Source: Bacillota bacterium
GTDB lineage: Bacteria; Bacillota; Clostridia; Clostridiales; Clostridiaceae
Direction of reading: 5' to 3'
Assembly: GCA_023399035.1 (NCBI GenBank)
Contig: JAEWQX010000227.1
Span: 1-6,013, forward strand
DNA: 6,013 nt
The notes beneath the pieces were generated by a model. That model saw only the letters and a program-made list of their open reading frames with translations. It had not been told where the DNA came from and ran no database searches. The position numbers and the translations under genes are program-made. This document shows positions 3,902 through 6,013 of this stretch, one piece after another. Numbering within the stretch: the stretch's first letter is position 1; the number at the start of each line of letters is the position of its first letter.

Positions 3902-6013
3902 TAATGAACTTTTAGTTGTTGAAACAGATAAGGTTCTCTTTGTTTTAAAAGGCGAGAAATATGGAGTTTCAACTGAAGCAAATATAAGTGTAGAGTCTTT
4001 CCCAACAAGTTGGGAAAAAATAAATTTTCATTATAAAGAAAATCTTCACCTTAAAGAATACAGTGATTATGAGATTATAATTGAAAGCAAAACTGGTGCA
4101 GAAATCGACTTTTATCATGACAATATAAATATTAGAAATAAAGTGACTCCTGTAACTTCAAGATCTAAGAATTTGAGTGGAATCATAAATTTCAAGGGAG
4201 ATATAGGTCTTACGCAGTTTGTCATTAAAGCTGACAATAAAGAAGAATTTAAGATAACCATGGAGGTATTTCCAGGGAAGATAAGCTACAAGGAAGATTA
4301 TCAGGCTCTTTTAAATGATGTAAATAAAGAAATATATAATCTTGCTTATGGTTTCCTTGCAAGGACTTATTTGGGTTCAGATATAAATAAGCATACAAAT
4401 AATAGTGATACTGAATTCTACAGTATTTTGAATTATGTCTTTGATAAGCTGAAAAAATCAATAGATATAGTCTTGAACAATCCTAACCATATACTGAGGA
4501 AGGAAGATAAAGTTGTAAAATATCATAATATTAGAAAAACAACTAAGGACACTATAAAGTATCTTGAAAAAAGACCTCATTTAATGAAAGAAGTAAATGA
4601 TAATAGATATCTGCCATGTCAGGCACTAATAACTAAAAAGACCATGACCATGGACACTAAAGAAAACAGGCTTTTAAAGTTTATGCTTCTTAAAATTATG
4701 GATAAGATAAATAAGTTTCAGAACAATTATAAGAAGTCTTACAGGAACAATGATGAAATTATAATTAAAAAGCTTCTGGACATGAAAAAGGAAATAGCAA
4801 AGAGGATAAATTCATCATTCCTTAGAAATATAGATGATCAGTTTAATGATGCAAGCATGTCACTTGTATTTTCCATGGGCAGCGGATATAGGGAAGTTTA
4901 TAAATATTATCTTATGCTGCAGAAGGGACTCAGTATTAAAAGCAGTGTGTTTTCATTGTCAATAAAGGAATTATCACTTTTGTATGAGTATTGGTGTTTT
5001 ATAAAAATTAACTCACTTCTCAAGAAGAAGTATAAGCTTATTGGCGGCGACCTTTTAAAAATAAACAGAGATGGAATTACTGTATCTCTCACAAAGGGAA
5101 GGAAATCATGTTTGAAGTATGAAAATCCTGAGACAAAGGAAAAATTTACTGTGTATTATAATTTTCAGACATCAAAGAGAAAGGGAAATGACTATGGAAA
5201 GGAACATTCAATATATTCAAAGACAGTAACTCAGAAGCCTGATAATATTCTGTCTATGTATAAGGATGGTTCTTCAAAATCATATGAATTTATATTTGAT
5301 GCAAAGTATAAGATTGACTATAGTGATGCATATATAAATGCTTATAACACACCAGGCCCTAAGGAAGAGGACATTAACACCATGCACAGATATAGGGATG
5401 CAATTGTTTATGAAAATAAAACTGCAGATGGTAAAAGTAAAGTTGATAACTGTATTTTTGGTGCATTTGTACTTTTTCCTTATAATGATGAAGAAGAATT
5501 CAGAGGAAATACTTTTTATAAAAGTATAAATGAGGTAAATATCGGAGGTATTCCATTTCTGCCTTCAAGTACAAAGCTCATGGAAGAGTTTCTTGATGAA
5601 ATAATCAATGAATCATCCTATTTAACTTTTGAAAGAGCTATTGATAAAGTTAACAAGGAAAACTACTTGTCAGAGGAAGAATTTGAAAAGCGAAATGTGC
5701 TTATAGGTATTGTAAAGTCAAAAGAGCAGTTTGAGATTAATATTAATAATAATTTCTACCACATACCTGTGAAGAATGTAAATCTTGCATCACACAATAT
5801 AGAATACATTGCACTATACCAAAGTAAATCTGCATTTAATGATGATGGTGGTATTTTGTATTATGGAAAAGTATCTAATATGAAAATTGTTAAGAGGAGT
5901 GAGATACAGGAAATTCCTAAAGACAGCAGCGAGATTTATTATAGAATTGAAGTTAACGACTGGATTAAGCTTTATAGAAAAATAGAAATAAGCAGTTTTG
6001 GAATAAGGAGAAA
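3876..6013 (+). CDS. McrC-like nuclease (DUF2357 plus PD-(D/E)XK), 3' end outside the window
   Basis: This is the predicted nuclease partner of the McrB-like ATPase. The frame is open from ATG 3876 to the window edge (712 codons), so the C-terminus is missing. Residues 1-300 fit the DUF2357 region of McrC-type proteins, including the conserved-looking MDTKENRLLKFMLLKI (259-274). The nuclease domain covers about 365-575: YEYW (370-373), PD at 455-456, the catalytic D-A-K at 475-477 within FIFDAKYK, and MHRYRDA (503-509), followed by a GAFVLFPY and IGGIPFLPSS pair (529-536, 556-564). All expected PD-(D/E)XK residues are present, so it should be active. Residues 604-712 form an extra C-terminal domain (IEYIALYQSK, GGILYYGKVS, YYRIEVNDW) that I cannot name and that may read the DNA target. 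The start is fixed by AGGAGG at 3860-3865. Palindrome copy 4 lies at residues 41-47 (SFPTSWE). It is cytoplasmic by lack of signal or membrane segments. Confidence 0.9.
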   Translation, partial: MDSQPSGNNNELLVVETDKVLFVLKGEKYGVSTEANISVESFPTSWEKINFHYKENLHLKEYSDYEIIIESKTGAEIDFYHDNINIRNKVTPVTSRSKNLSGIINFKGDIGLTQFVIKADNKEEFKITMEVFPGKISYKEDYQALLNDVNKEIYNLAYGFLARTYLGSDINKHTNNSDTEFYSILNYVFDKLKKSIDIVLNNPNHILRKEDKVVKYHNIRKTTKDTIKYLEKRPHLMKEVNDNRYLPCQALITKKTMTMDTKENRLLKFMLLKIMDKINKFQNNYKKSYRNNDEIIIKKLLDMKKEIAKRINSSFLRNIDDQFNDASMSLVFSMGSGYREVYKYYLMLQKGLSIKSSVFSLSIKELSLLYEYWCFIKINSLLKKKYKLIGGDLLKINRDGITVSLTKGRKSCLKYENPETKEKFTVYYNFQTSKRKGNDYGKEHSIYSKTVTQKPDNILSMYKDGSSKSYEFIFDAKYKIDYSDAYINAYNTPGPKEEDINTMHRYRDAIVYENKTADGKSKVDNCIFGAFVLFPYNDEEEFRGNTFYKSINEVNIGGIPFLPSSTKLMEEFLDEIINESSYLTFERAIDKVNKENYLSEEEFEKRNVLIGIVKSKEQFEININNNFYHIPVKNVNLASHNIEYIALYQSKSAFNDDGGILYYGKVSNMKIVKRSEIQEIPKDSSEIYYRIEVNDWIKLYRKIEISSFGIRR
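3998..4017 (+). repeat. 20-bp palindromic repeat, copy 4 (inside the mcrC-like gene)
   Basis: Arms TTTCCCAAC and GTTGGGAAA are perfect 9-bp reverse complements around AA. It is read in the same phase as copy 2 and encodes FPTSWE (residues 42-47), near the N-terminus of the nuclease. It matches copy 3 at 19 of 20 bases although copy 3 is in another gene and another codon phase. Centre-to-centre distance from copy 3 is 201 bp. It is followed by A residues, not T, so it is not a terminator on the coding strand. Confidence 0.85.

Noticed and set aside
3757..4017. CRISPR array made of the palindromic repeats
   Set aside because: The spacing is irregular (40 and 201 bp between centres), the copies lie inside coding sequence in frame, and there are no spacers or cas genes.
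5338..5529. 63-codon plus-strand frame within the mcrC-like gene
   Set aside because: It is out of frame with the well-supported nuclease gene, across the conserved MHRYRDA and GAFVLFPY region, so it is an overlap shadow.

Overview
The window is very AT-rich, with AGA/AGG, ATA and TTA-type codons and strong purine-rich ribosome binding sites. This points to a low-GC Firmicute, most likely Clostridium or a close relative; the genus is inference. All genes lie on the plus strand and look like part of a defence island.

Layout: positions 1-44 are a hairpin plus T-tract that reads as the terminator of an upstream gene outside the window. Positions 45-640 hold no convincing gene. They contain degenerate AT-rich direct repeats, one copy of a 20-bp palindromic repeat, and an extended -10 promoter candidate just before the first gene. 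Positions 641-1798 encode a stand-alone HNH endonuclease of 385 aa. Positions 1799-2140 are a non-coding gap with a plausible promoter and a 15-bp inverted repeat (2061-2104) just ahead of the next gene. Positions 2141-3901 encode a McrB-like AAA+ NTPase (586 aa) with its own N-terminal domain. It overlaps by 26 nt the next gene (3876 to beyond 6013), a McrC-like DUF2357/PD-(D/E)XK nuclease that is still open at the window edge (712 codons seen).

How they work together: the last two genes form a translationally linked McrBC-type (type IV restriction-like) pair. The AAA+ protein would recognise DNA and translocate on it, and the PD-(D/E)XK partner would cut. The HNH gene has its own promoter candidate and is probably a separate defence nuclease, though co-function cannot be excluded.

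The most unusual signal is a family of four near-identical 20-bp palindromes. One is upstream of the HNH gene on the opposite strand. Three sit inside coding sequence within 261 bp around the mcrB-like/mcrC-like junction. The copies differ by paired substitutions that keep the arms complementary, and they are read in two different codon frames. The DNA or RNA hairpin, not the peptide, therefore appears to be what is conserved. This looks like a small palindromic element able to settle in genes, comparable in concept to Rickettsia palindromic elements.
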